Assembly: GCA_019096065.1 (NCBI GenBank)
Contig: JAGUCH010000009.1
Coordinates: 5,962,001-6,026,000 of the forward strand
Direction: 5' to 3'
Length of the DNA stretch: 64,000 nt
Source of the DNA: Paracyclopina nana
Taxonomy: Eukaryota > Arthropoda > Copepoda > Cyclopoida > Cyclopettidae
Both the position numbers and the translations under genes were made by a program. The stretch's first letter is position 1; the number at the start of each line of letters is the position of its first letter. Shown here one piece after another: positions 1 through 12,015 of the stretch. Under the pieces are notes generated by a model that searched no databases, had not been told where the DNA came from, and saw nothing but the letters and a program-made list of their open reading frames with translations.

Positions 1-8
1 ATCTATTA

Positions 9-60
9 TTACGCAGCCATTTCCATGATGATTTGTTTATAGTCTCTGTCGTCGAGGGTA
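9..60 (-). pseudogene. Relic or alternative 3' end of thymidylate synthase
   Basis: On the minus strand about 32 bases around the stop match the 3' end of the thymidylate synthase gene at 553-590. The copy reads IIMEMAA then TAA, where the gene reads ITMEMAV then TAA. The match fades upstream, and a stop lies about 22 codons before the terminator, so this is not a gene by itself. It could be a duplicated 3' fragment, the end of a second copy outside the window, or an unused alternative last exon. The rest of 60-552 shows no gene or recognisable element. Confidence 0.5.
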
Positions 61-552
61 ACTAGCGCCCCCTATTGTCTTAATAGAGCTAGTATGAGTG
101 CAGCGGCGTGGCAATGGGAAATAAGGTTTTTTGCATTTTTCTTGAGACCTGAGCTGTATTTTTGAAAATAGTTTAAAACAAAAAACATCAGTAAGTTTCC
201 CAACAGCAAATTAGGCGAAAAAATCGCCTCTTTTGAATTGCATATTCACCCTAGAACTCAGAATCCATTAGAACTATTTTTGTGGCAGAAAATGAATTCT
301 CTAAAATCTGGTTCATTTTACGAATGTCATCAAATGACAGCTCATAATTTGGATTAACACTAAAATATCTCTAGTTTTTCTGCTAAAGCAATAGAATACG
401 GTCCTGTATTTATGGTCTTAAGATCAGCAGAGGAATTTTATGTGCACAAAGTCTCGTTATGTTAAGCTTTTTTTTGTCCCCTAATTCCCAGTAAAAGGAG
501 AGTTGCTACAAAATTATTTATTAATTGCATCGTTTTTATCATGTTGTTACTA

Positions 553-1523
<971 letters not shown>

Positions 1524-1529
1524 TCAGTC

Positions 1530-2306
1530 GTCAGCAAGGTCATCATCTTTATTATCATCAACGATGACAACAATGGGCAATTCCCATCAATCGGCAAGAA
1601 ATGTTTGTCTGACTTGAACCTGAAATTGTCTGCCAAGCAGAACATGTGATAAATGGATCCACACTTGGGAGACAAGCGTTGCACTTGATCTTCTGATTGT
1701 AAAAACACAGCCAACATAAAAGGGGAGAGGCACTTTTACACCTCGGTTGTTCCTTTCTGTATGAGCAACTTTCAACAAGTCTTTTCAGAACATCTGGCCA
1801 TCGAGGTCATCTTCGTTCTCATCATTGATGGATTTACACTTGGGAGACAAGCATTGCACTTGATCATCGGAGCTGACATTGTCAAAGCACAGCCAACATA
1901 AAAGGGGAGAAGCACTTTTACACCTCGGTTGCCCACACTATAACAGCAACTTTATCAAGTCTTTTCAGAATATCTGGCCATTGAGGTCGTCTTCATTATC
2001 ACCATCGATGACTACATTGACAGCTTGGTAACATCCCTTCTTCTTCCTAATGATGTCACCCCAGAGCATGTGCACTTCACACAGAGGGCAATTCCCGTCA
2101 ATCGGCAAGAAATGTTTGTCTGACTTGGACCTGAAATTGTCTGCCAAGCAGAACATGTGATAAACGGATCCACACTTGGGAGACAAGCTTTGCACTTGAT
2201 CATCAGAGCTGACATTGTCAAGGCACAGCCAACATAAAAGGGGAGAAGCACTTTTACACCTCGGTTGCCCACACTATAACAGCAACTTTATCAAGTCTTT
2301 TCAGAA
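1530..2306 (-). pseudogene. Three tandem partial copies of the SLX1 last exon
   Basis: The last part of the SLX1 3' exon plus flank is repeated downstream of the gene. Copy 2 (1971-2306) is offset by exactly 336 bp from the gene copy. It keeps an open frame over the whole RING/PHD-like region, with a few substitutions such as QCLSP to QSLSP. Copy 3 (about 1791-1970) has lost the middle of the unit. Copy 4 (about 1530-1790) is the most diverged. No promoter or 5' exons accompany them. They could serve as alternative terminal exons of SLX1 or be inert. The 1491-2300 interval holds nothing else. Confidence 0.8.
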
Positions 2307-3207
2307 TATCTGGCCATTGAGGTTGTCTTCATTATCATCATCGATGACTACATTGACAGCTTGGTAACATCCCTTCTTCTTCCTAATGATGTCACCCCAG
2401 AGCATGTGCACTTCACACAGAGGGCAATTCCCATCAATCGGCAAGAAATGTTTGTCAGACTTGGACCTGAAATTGTCTGCCAAGCAGAACATGTGATAAA
2501 CGGATCCACACTTGGGAGACAAGCATTGCACTTGATCATCGGAGCTGACATTGTCAAAGCACAGCCCACATAACAGAGGAGTAGCCGTTTCAGGCCTTGG
2601 CTGCTCCTCGCTATTTGAGCTGCTTTTGCCGGCCTTTTGTGAGCACTTCTTCAGCTTGACGCTTCTCACACTGCCATAAAGAATAGGCATATGTAAAGGC
2701 GGTTGCTTGTCGGCTGGAAAGTCGACATCACCCTTCAAATCAGGCCTTAACCAACGTACGCTCAAGGCCAGTCGATTCCAGGGTCCAAAATTGAGCATTT
2801 CACTGAGGAGCCTGTGAAAGAAATGACATATGAAGATAAAAGGGAAATAGGGAAATGATTTTCAGCTACCTTATATGATACGGGAACAATTTCTCGGTCT
2901 TCTTTTTGGCAGGGATTTGGTTGAGTCTCCGTGATCTTTTCGGGTGCTGCCAAGCCCACTCGAATCTCAGGGCTGAAATCATGTTTGGGAATCCATGCAC
3001 TATGAGCACCATTGCCCAAGGGCCTCGGTTGGAAGTTCGGCACGCTCCTCCCGCTTCGCGGCCTCCGTTGTGCTGCTTCAGCCTCCGTTCGGGATCCACA
3101 GTGAAGCCGACATAAGTCCGACCCTTGAATTTGGCGTTTTGACTCACCAGCAAGTAAACGCCGAAGAAATCCTCGACTTTTTCTATGCCAGTTTCTACCT
3201 GTGACAT
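2301..3207 (-). CDS. SLX1: Structure-specific endonuclease subunit SLX1
   Basis: Catalytic subunit of the SLX1-SLX4 nuclease, which cuts branched DNA such as Holliday junctions and flaps in the nucleus. There are two exons, 3207-2870 and 2811-2301, with a 58-bp intron, giving 282 residues, the usual size. The N-terminal GIY-YIG domain shows [27 protein letters not shown] and the downstream FEWAWQHP with its catalytic Glu. The C-terminal C4HC3 RING/PHD-like finger runs from CGLC through [14 protein letters not shown] to GNCPLC. It starts 276 bp from MED9 on the opposite strand, so the two share a promoter region. Its last exon is partly repeated downstream. Confidence 0.96.
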
Positions 3208-3483
3208 TTTGACGGAATTTTTGGTTTGTTTACAGTTTTGTATTTAATGGCTCAGTTCGCGGTATGGAATTGAGTAAAATATAAACTCCATGAAAATTTA
3301 ATCATGCATCACTCGACAATTCTTTGTAATTATTTGCAATAATTTGTATCAATTACTTGACTGGTTAATTCTCCTCCTTCAACAGCATCCAAAATTGAGC
3401 TAAATAAAAAAAAAGGGTTTGATCATGGCTGAAAAAGCGACGTCTCAGTTTCAAAACAATAACAATAACATTAGCATTTTGCA
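3208..3483. promoter_or_regulatory. Divergent promoter between SLX1 and MED9
   Basis: The 276 bp between the two opposite start codons must hold both promoters. The region is AT-rich. No convincing TATA box at a standard distance was seen for either gene, as is common for housekeeping genes. Confidence 0.5.
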
Positions 3484-3971
3484 ATGATGCACTCAATAAA
3501 AACGGAAGGCCACAACTCAAAGGCTTCTAATGGAGGCCAGGGAGCAACTTTGGAGTCGGAAGCTGGGCTGGACTCGATCAATTCGCCTCTGGATGCATCT
3601 GAAGTTGATGTTGAACTATTGCCCCTTGTTCATGACATCATTAGGTAAATCACCTACTTTTAAAAAAGGACTATATTTGCCTTTATTATTTATTTTTTAG
3701 GGCGCTCGAGAAAGATGGCACTGATGCTGGACAAAGACAGAGAGACTCTCTGGAAGCTTCGCAGAAAATCATGGAGCTCTCGAAAAAGGTGGAGAGAGTC
3801 AGGGAAGATATCTACCGACTGCCTGGGATCGAAGTTTGCAAAGAAGAGCAGCTTGCCAGAATGGAGAACCTCAAGCGGCAGCTCAAGATGAAGAATGATC
3901 TGATAGCCAAGTACAAAGAGTTGAACTTGAAAGTGAACGGCTTGAGCGGATTGCATCAATCAACAACATGA
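3484..3971 (+). CDS. MED9: Mediator complex subunit 9
   Basis: Small subunit of the middle module of Mediator, the nuclear bridge between activators and RNA polymerase II. Exons 3484-3644 and 3701-3971, joined over a 56-bp intron, give 143 residues. The variable acidic N-terminus precedes LPLVHDIIRALEKD, which matches the conserved MED9 start. A predicted coiled coil follows, with RLPGIEVCKEEQLARM and KNDLIAKYKEL aligning with the vertebrate protein. Two adjacent ATG codons start the frame and the first is used here. Confidence 0.9.
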
Positions 3972-4142
3972 ACATTAATTTCGTTTAGTCCAACACTTGT
4001 CAAAGTGCATCAAATCAGGGCTGCATTCAGTATTTTTCTCAAATGCATGCATTCAACTTTATATTGAAAGTTTAATTGAACAACAAGTGTTGTAATGCTC
4101 TTTTGTACCAAGCCGTATAAAAATGACGCTTTCTCATTGGCG

Positions 4143-6185
4143 ATGCATTGCAAAATGTTACCTCTGACTGTGATAGTTGCATTTTTGGCACTTGTCGGCT
4201 TTATCAATGCCAATCATGGCATGGGGTCAAACTTGACCTCTGGGATATTAAGCCATAGATCATTGAATCGAAACGCCTTTTTTGGCTGTTCTGGTGGCCT
4301 GACTGGCCGTGTCAGACAGGTGCCAATTCATGAGAGCTACTGTTATTCAAGCGAATACATCTACTGCGATCCCTACAAACCATTCAGATTCGTCACAGGG
4401 GTCTGTAACAACTTGAAAAACCCATACCGAGGATCCATATCAACTCCTTTTCGCAGGGAGATTGATGTAAATCCTTATTTCAACCCCAAGTTTGACTTTG
4501 CTTATTATGACGATACAACATTTCCACCATCGAAAGGTCCACCATCAAAAGGTTACTACTACCCAAAAATGCTTAATGCATCAGAACAGGATGATGATAG
4601 GTGGCTTCCTTACAGCTCAATCCCTTCTTGTCCCCAGAGAAGCTATTTCCTACCTGGACCAAGATTTGTAAGCACCATGTTCCATACTGACCAAAATGCC
4701 CCTTCTTTCCAAATCACCAGCATGCTCATGCAATTTGGCCAATTTCTGGACCATGACATCACTCTCACGGCTGAATATGATGTCGAGGGCTGCTGCCAAA
4801 CCCCAAATCACCAAGACTGCTTTCCAATCAATGTATCGCCAAAAGATCCTTTTTACGGGCCACAAGGCATTACTTGCTTGGACTTCACCAGATCCATGGA
4901 ACTTTGCGAGGATCGTTCAAGACTTCCAAATGCCATCACGTCCTACATTGATGCATCCAATGTCTATGGAAGCGACAAGGAGACTTTCACCCAACTGAGA
5001 GCAAATTTTCATGGAAAAATGCGCTTGGAGCCAAACGGGCTCCTGCCAATCATTGATGGCACTGAGGCTGCTGGAGATACCAGAGCTGGCGAAATACCAG
5101 GATTGACATCTATGCATACTCTTTGGGTTCGCGAGCATAATCGAGTTGCAGAAATGATTTACCAATTGAGACCCTATTGGGATGACTATCAAATCCTCCA
5201 ACATGCCAAGAGGATTGTCACGGCTGAGTACCAAAATATTGTCTATGCTGAATACTTGCCAATTGTCCTTGGATCCGCAAATATGGAAGATCTAGACTTG
5301 TCAGCCTCTGGATCGTATTACACGCCTTATGCTGATGCATCCATCACCACTGAATTTGCCACTGCAGCGTACAGATTTGGACACTCATTGGTGAACAGCG
5401 TTGTGCAAAAGTTTGCTCTGGACAATTCAGGCTTGGTCGATCAGTTCCTTTTGGAGGACTCGTTTCTCAACCCAACCGAGTACAGAAAGGACAATGGTCT
5501 TGGCATGGAGCAAATCTTGTTTGGGCTGGTTAATCAGCCAGCTCAGTCATTTGACAAAGAGATGACTGATGCATTGACGAATCATTTGCTGCAAGAAGAT
5601 GGAAAGAACTTTGGACAGGATTTGGCAGCGAGAAACATTCAACGTGGAAGGGATCATGGGATACCTGGATTTTGCTGCTACTACAGAATTTATGTGGATC
5701 CCAGCTTTGATTGCAGATCAGGCTGGGACAAGCCATACTCGGGCATTTCATACTGGAATTGGAACAAGCTGAAATCTATTTACCTACAGCCCAATGACAT
5801 TGATCTTTTCACCGGTGGGTTGGCTCAATCTCCATACAATGGAGGCTTGACAGGGGAGGTTTTCAACAAAATGAAAGGTACCTAAATTTTTTATAAGCTT
5901 TTATAAGTATGTCACTGGGTGATTTCCATTACAGCCAAGCAGTTCAAAATGTTGAAAGCTGGAGACAGGTTTTTCTTCACACATAGTGGACAAAAAGTAA
6001 GCTTTACCCAGAATGCCATAGCCCAAATCAAGACTAGGACATTATCCAGCATTCTGTGTGACAACACCAACATTCAAAAAGTCCCTGTCAATGCCTTCAA
6101 GCTGAGTTCCCCTAGCCAATTCATTCATTGTGCTCATACACCAAAATTAAACAACATATATGAGCTATTGCAATTTAGCCCTTAG
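4143..6185 (+). CDS. Secreted animal haem peroxidase (peroxinectin/peroxidasin catalytic-domain type)
   Basis: Haem enzyme that uses hydrogen peroxide to oxidise substrates outside the cell. Arthropod relatives act in immunity, cuticle or chorion cross-linking. Exons 4143-5877 and 5935-6185 (57-bp intron) give 661 residues. The Met at 4143 is preferred because it begins a signal peptide (PLTVIVAFLALVGFINA). An in-frame ATG at 4095 would add 16 residues. The distal His is in FGQFLDHDITLT (His about 204), the catalytic Arg in WVREHNRVAE (about 330) and the proximal His in YRFGHSLV (about 414). NIQRGRDHGIPG is also diagnostic. There are no Ig, LRR or other accessory domains, so it is a single-domain enzyme. 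A polyadenylation signal AATAAA lies at 6294. Confidence 0.93.
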
Positions 6186-6379
6186 GCATTCAATGGGAAA
6201 AACTGAAAGGTCCTTAAAATTGGTGTAAGATACCATTCTTGATGGCATCTTTCACCAATTTTTAGCATCACCAGTCATGAGAAATAATTGGAAAATAAAC
6301 TGGAATTCAATTCATTTCTTTCTCTTCTTGCACACTTTCTGCCTTACTAATAATAGAAGTTCATTGTTTAATGATTATC

Positions 6380-6985
6380 TGGACTCACATTGACTTGAAG
6401 AATGTCCTCACCCAAACTCTTTACAACACCCAAAATTATACATTTTCTGAAAGCTTATGTTCTTAGGGTTCATTTGGTAGTAATTTAAAAATCCTGGCCT
6501 ATGGCTTCCCATAGCATAAAATTTTCAAAAACGTCTAGCACCTTCAGTTTATTATTTTTTGAGATTATTTATAGCAATGACCCCCTCTGAAAAAAGAAGA
6601 TCTAACTTTTTTATTTGATAAGCAAGTCTGTAAAATGCACTCAAATTGAGACATTTGCTGCCAAACATATTATGCAAAATTAATCAAGTTGGCATTAATC
6701 CACCTTTAGCATAGCTATATCTCCGTTTCTGATCATCCTAGCCATTTTACTATGAAGAAACTTAAGTTTTATTTTTGAATTTTAGTGGGGGTCACTGAAG
6801 CTAACTATCCCCAAAAAATGAGCTGTTTTTGCGCAAAACGTTTTCAAAATTTTTTTGTTATTGGAAGTGATAGGCCAGGATTTTTATTTTATCACCAAAT
6901 GAACTCTTGGGACATACACTTTCAGAAAATATATAATTCTTGGGTGTTGTAAGTAGTTTGCCAAGTCAATGTGGACTGCATTATA
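6380..6985. mobile_element. Long inverted-repeat (foldback/MITE-like) element
   Basis: The left arm (about 6380-6625) and right arm (about 6740-6985) are inverted copies, diverged but clear. Shared phrases include TTACAACACCCAA, ATTTTCTGAAAG, GTTCATTTGGT and AATCCTGGCCTAT. The central 115 bp is not repeated. No protein is encoded. The remainder of 6186-7479 is AT-rich with no gene, and its right end must contain the nuclear-receptor promoter. Confidence 0.75.
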
Positions 6986-7479
6986 CTATTATAATTTGGT
7001 TTTTATGGCACATAAAAAGCTGCAAAGCTGAATCTGCTTCCTCTTAATTTTTTCAAGTGTTTCCACTCTTTAAAAATCCCAATTAAAAAATTTCATTAAA
7101 TTAATGCTTACCTTCATTTGTGCATTACTTTAGAAGCAAACAAAATGTATGCTTGGCAACAAGCACATACATATTATATACGGAAAGTGAGCCCTGAAAA
7201 TATGCAAAATAAGAGTTCTATATTCTGGATTTGTTTGAGGAGAAGTATTATGCAAGTCTTCATCCCAAGGTCAAAAAATCCAGTTTTGAGTTCACCTATA
7301 GTGAAAAGTGAGTGCAACATTTAAAACAAAAACAAGAGAGGAGTGGATCTGGATTTTTTAAGTGAAATAAATATTTGTACTATGGTCACAGTGAGTGCAC
7401 TTGGACATTTGAGCTTGATAAGGATTTTAAATAGTCCTGCTAATTTGATTTTGACTCTGACAGCTTTGCTGGATTGGTC

Positions 7480-9322
7480 ATGATGATGGCTGACTCGAAA
7501 ATCCTGTGCCAAGTTTGCGGGGATCCAGCAAGACCAAAGGAGACATTTTTCGCCCATTATGGAGCCATTTGCTGCTTGAGCTGCAAGGCCTTCTTCAGGC
7601 GGATCTTCAGGGAACTCAAGCAGCCTGAGAAGGTCAAATGCAAAGCCGAAGGCAAATGTGATCCGTTGAAAAAGTGCAGAAAATGCCGCTTTGACAAGTG
7701 CATCCTGGTGGGCATGAAACCACACTTGGTGCCCAATGAGGAAGAGAGCAAAAAGTACACCTACTCGAATAAGCGAAGCTTGCTCAAGATATCCTTGGCA
7801 TTGCTCAAGGCTGCATCGAGGCCGGAAGGGTTCGAAGGACTCGCGTCCAGCATTGACATGATGGTGGAATACCTGATGACCAGTTTCAATGAAGCTACCC
7901 ATGCGATGAAGGATAACGCTGAGGTGATTGATCAAATATTGATTGGTCACTTGAGCTCCATATGGACGCATGAGCACACCCACCAAATGTTCAAAGCTTG
8001 CGACTATCTTGAAAAGCTGTTTGCCAAGTTCGCTCAAAAGATTCACTTGTTTGTCCACTTGAGCCGTGAAGACCAAAGCCTACTCCTCAGCAACAATTCA
8101 GGGCTGTACTTGTCCTACATCATGGCCAGGTATGTCAATGCTGGCAACGGATTTGACCAAGTGAGTTGGCTCTTTGGACCAAACCTTCCTATGATGTGTA
8201 AGTAAGAATCGCATTATTTTTATACATACTATAATTGATTCCAGCCAATTTTCAGCATTGGCTCAAATCATGATGCTCCAGAGGATTGAATTGCCAACAC
8301 CCATCCTGGATCATCATCCCACAAATGCAGTTGAAGCAAATATTGCCAAACTTGCCCGATTGTGCCAGATGCTTGGACACAGCTGGAACATTCCTCAATA
8401 TTTCAACAGTTTGATGGCACATTGCATCCTCTTCAGCACTGCACATTGGTCCAAGGCTCACCAATCACAACTCCAAGACGCTGCCAAGATTGAAAGGATC
8501 TCGAAGATGTCCTCGCACATCCTCCAAGTCAAGATGCAAATGCTGGAAATCAACCTTGTTGCAAGCTTTGGCAGCCTCCTGAAGCAAATTGAGTGCCAAA
8601 TCTCCTCATTGTTCAACAGCTGCTCCCAGATTCACAACATGAACAAGCATGAGCTCACCATCCCGGAGAATGAATGGATTCAAGAGAAGTTGAGTCTCTA
8701 CCATCAAGCTGACATGATGGTTCCAGTCACTCAAGACTTCCTCTTGGCCTACCAAGACTATGCTGAGCACAAAGGAGCTCCAATGCTGACAGTGAAGGTC
8801 TGCTTGACTGGATCAGCCATCTACTACAAAAGATTCAAAGGGTTGCTTGAACTCTTGGACATTGAGAAGTCATTGGATGATGTGAGCTTCCAACAAGCGA
8901 TTGGTGTCACAGTGCTCAAGATCATGACACTGAGCTCCTCTCAGGATCAAATTGGATTCTTCGCTGGTCATCTAGGTGTGGCTACATTGACAAAGCAAAG
9001 CTTGGCAACTGTGGATCACATTCATGGGATCCAGCCTTTGGAGCTTGAACATGCCTCCGAGGTTCAAAAACACTTGAGCAAAAGGATCCAAGATTTCGTT
9101 CAGAGTAACAGCATCTTTGTACTCACCATTTTCCTGCTTTTGCTGGACAACTCGGAGTGGCGAGAGTTGTATGAGTGCACCAGGAAACTTTTGCTCAAGA
9201 AACTCACTCACATCACTCTCAGTGACCCAGAAACTTTGATCAATGACTTCATTCTGGATCTGAGGGAGTACAGCAAGATCTGTGAAAGGTGGTTTGACTT
9301 GATTAAACAGTCCTATTCTTGA
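7480..9322 (+). CDS. Divergent nuclear hormone receptor
   Basis: DNA-binding transcription factor of the nuclear receptor superfamily. Exons 7480-8197 and 8256-9322 (58-bp intron) give 594 residues. Three ATGs in a row open the frame and the first is used. The first zinc finger (from residue 10) is CQVCGDPARP to CLSCKAFFRR. Its P-box resembles the SCKAFF type of HR96/VDR-like and lineage-expanded invertebrate receptors. It carries about five extra residues between the two CxxC pairs (18 against the usual 13). The second finger has C-x5-C-x5-C-x2-C instead of the usual x9 spacing, ending CRFDKCILVGM. The remaining roughly 500 residues are helical and Leu-rich but not recognisable as a standard ligand-binding domain. 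No ligand or target can be assigned. Confidence 0.85.
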
Positions 9323-9782
9323 GCTATGTCACCAAAAATTTGACTCCGTCAATCCAGATGATTTTCTCACTGAATTTGCTTCAATTTGGAATAATTACTG
9401 CTTTTGCTAACAATCAGTTAGCTTTTTATCAGAAAAAGCCAAAATCGGACATTTTTTGAGTCAAAAAAGGCCTCTCTGTTTTTTAAGAAAATCCGGTCGC
9501 ACTGTCACACTCCTTTGCTTAGCCGTGGGACGAAATATCACAATTTCAAGTGCTGATGGGGAGAAACGAAGATTTTTCTCAAGACAACCTTGCCAAATTA
9601 GGCTTTGATGCGACACAAATGTCATTTTGACAATTACCACAATTCATGGAAGTTAGATTTCACCATTTTGTACTTTTTCATGGTGTCCTCATTTCACCTC
9701 GAAAGTTAGAAGCTTGTTTTGTCAACAAATCACGGAGAGCAGGAATCTCGTCAAATGGTCGGTGCAAAAAATTGCTGTCAAC

Positions 9783-12015
9783 ATGAAGCTTGAGCAAATC
9801 GACGAAGAGTACTTGATTTCTCGCGCGAAAAGGCCGAGTGTTGACACTGCAACAGCTGACGAAGGCCGAAGTTACCAAAACAAAGCGTGGCTCATCACCG
9901 CGCGGTTGATGTTCCCCAAAAACTTCTCAGTGCAATACGAAGCCTATTTGATTCAAAAGGAGGAGTGCAATGTCCGCGAGGCGGCCAAGACTTTCCACCA
10001 GCTCTGGAGCGACTTTTCCGGCCGAAACGAGCCGAAATTGGAGGCCGAAGTGGACGCCATTGTTGACGTCCTTTCCACGCCCGGAGGCCGAGAGGACTGC
10101 TTTTTGGCCAAGCTCTTCCATCATTTACCAGCAGATTCTCAGCGCGAGGTTCTCCTCGAATCCGTCAAGAATTTAACGGTCAAAGATGACGTGGAGCGAG
10201 CCAAGCGGATCCTGCTGTCACTGAGGACCTTTCCGGATCTCATTCCCAAGCATGGCGGCCAAGATTGCCTCGACTTTTTGGTCACGCTCTGCAAGCAAAA
10301 GGTCCGCCAAAATGGCTGCTCCGAGCTGCTGAGCTTGCTCTTCTGCCAAGTCACTCCGCTTCTCTTGCCTGTCAAGGAGCTGCACATTGACCAGCCCACT
10401 TGTCATGACCTGCTCATGCTGGGATTCGAGTTCGTTTTCGACTCGATCGCAGCAGCCAAAAAGAAGGACATCATTCCCTGGAGCAACCTCACCGCACTCC
10501 TGGCCGACATTGGGGTGCGTCAAGGCTGGACCATCCTGGAGGAGTTGCTGGGCAAGAAGCCCGGATTGGACTCGATCTACGGCCAACTTTTGGCCATCAG
10601 CCAGGGCAAATCCGGCATCAAGCCCAAGCCCAACGAAGATGTCCTCAGCCAGATCTTTTACCTCACCACGCTCCTCTTTTTCAAGTCTCTCTCTGAATAC
10701 TTGGGCGAGATCAGCGATGGCTCAATTCTTGTTGAAGCTTTTGTCACCCACGAGTCCAACCAGGAAATGGAGCCCTTGGCCAAACGTCGAAGGACCACCG
10801 ACGATGAGCGCAAAATCCCGGATGTCACCTCTGGATCCGAATCCGAGGAAAGCAGCATCGTTGAGAGCTTCCTCAGCTCGGTGAGGTACTATGAGCTCTT
10901 GTCATCGGATCCATCACTGATCAGCCGGCTGCAAGCTCAAATTCGGCCTCCGGACAAGCTCATCATGCCCTTTTTCGTGGACTTTACTCTGTACCAAGGC
11001 CGATTCAAGGAGGCCATCCAGACGCTGCGCATGCTCCCCACACCCGAGTCCTCGGTGGGACAATGCAGGTTGCACTTGAAGGCTGCCTCGATTTATCATG
11101 CCATTGGCGATCACCAAGCAATGGCTGAGCAGGTAATTTGATTTATGCTTTGTTACTACAAAGCGTAAAATCGTTTGAATGATGGCTTTGCTTTATGGGT
11201 TATGGGGTTAAGTGCAAAGGTCTCGGGTTCGAGTCCTGGTTGTACTTTTCTTACATTATTAATGCTGCTAGGGCATATTAATTTGAGTCATTATATAAAT
11301 ATAAATGGGTCAAAATTCATGGTTTTCACTTCTTTAGACTCAGTTGGCCTTGGGGATTTTAATGGCTTGCAAGCCCTCGGCCTCGCCCAATTCGGCCTCA
11401 GAAGAGGCCACCAACATTGACGATGTGGCCATTGCCAACAGCAAAAATGTCAAGGAAAGTCGCAAGGCCAAGAATCTGACGTTGCCAACCTCGAAGTTGA
11501 GACACATCCACTTCCTCGAGTTCAACCGGCAATCCGTGATAGCTTATGCGTCAAGGCTGCTTGTCTATGGCCTCAAAGAGAAAGCCATGCAGCCAGTGGC
11601 CAAAAATGACATCTTCATTGGCCACATGATTGTTTTGCTCCAGTACAGCTTTCCGGAGGAGTCGGACCTGTTCTTCATGATGCTGCACCGAATCCGGATG
11701 GCTGACACCTTCACCTACCCAAGCTTCATGCATCATGTGATCCACATTGAGTTCCTTGAGGAGTTCTCCCATCTGATGATTGACAACACCACCAATGTGA
11801 CCCTGGACATTGCGCCCACCTTCACCGGTGTTCCAGCTGCCAGCACTGGCACTCCTGGAAGAAGACTGGGCACCCGTGGTGCCAATCGTGGAGAGAAGAA
11901 CGAAATACGAACTGCACTGAGGAAGCAAGTGAGTCGGTGTCATGAGAATTTGGATGACATCATCCTTGACTTTGTTGCCAAGAACAGAGACAGTTTGTTT
12001 CAATGCATGTTGTGA
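9783..12015 (+). CDS. INTS10: Integrator complex subunit 10
   Basis: Subunit of the nuclear Integrator complex, which cleaves snRNA and paused Pol II transcripts. Exons 9783-11132 and 11344-12015 (211-bp intron) give 673 residues, against about 710 in vertebrates. The family match is visible at KAWLITARLMFP near the N-terminus, ILLSLRTFPDLIPKHGG, YPSFMHHVIHIEFLEEFSHL and the C-terminal RKQVSRCHENLDDI. An acidic/basic linker with RRRTTDDE and SESEESS splits the helical repeats. The stop falls where the vertebrate protein ends, but the frame reopens directly after it for 63 codons (12016-12207). The intron contains a tRNA-like sequence. Confidence 0.92.
11175..11262 (+). repeat. tRNA-like (SINE head or tRNA relic) sequence in the INTS10 intron
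   Basis: A perfect pol III B-box/T-loop (GGGTTCGAGTCC) sits 40-50 bp after a weak A-box-like TGGCTTTGCTTTATGG. The arms do not fold into a full cloverleaf and no clean acceptor stem is visible. A tRNA-derived SINE remnant or a decayed tRNA gene is more likely than a working tRNA. It explains why this intron is four times longer than its neighbours. Confidence 0.45.

Noticed and set aside
9714..9782. N-terminal extension of INTS10 from 9714
   Set aside because: It begins with TTG, and the first ATG at 9783 gives a start that aligns with the family N-terminus.
12013..12015. Selenocysteine at the INTS10 TGA
   Set aside because: INTS10 is not a selenoprotein, the protein ends here in relatives, and no SECIS-like structure was recognised downstream.
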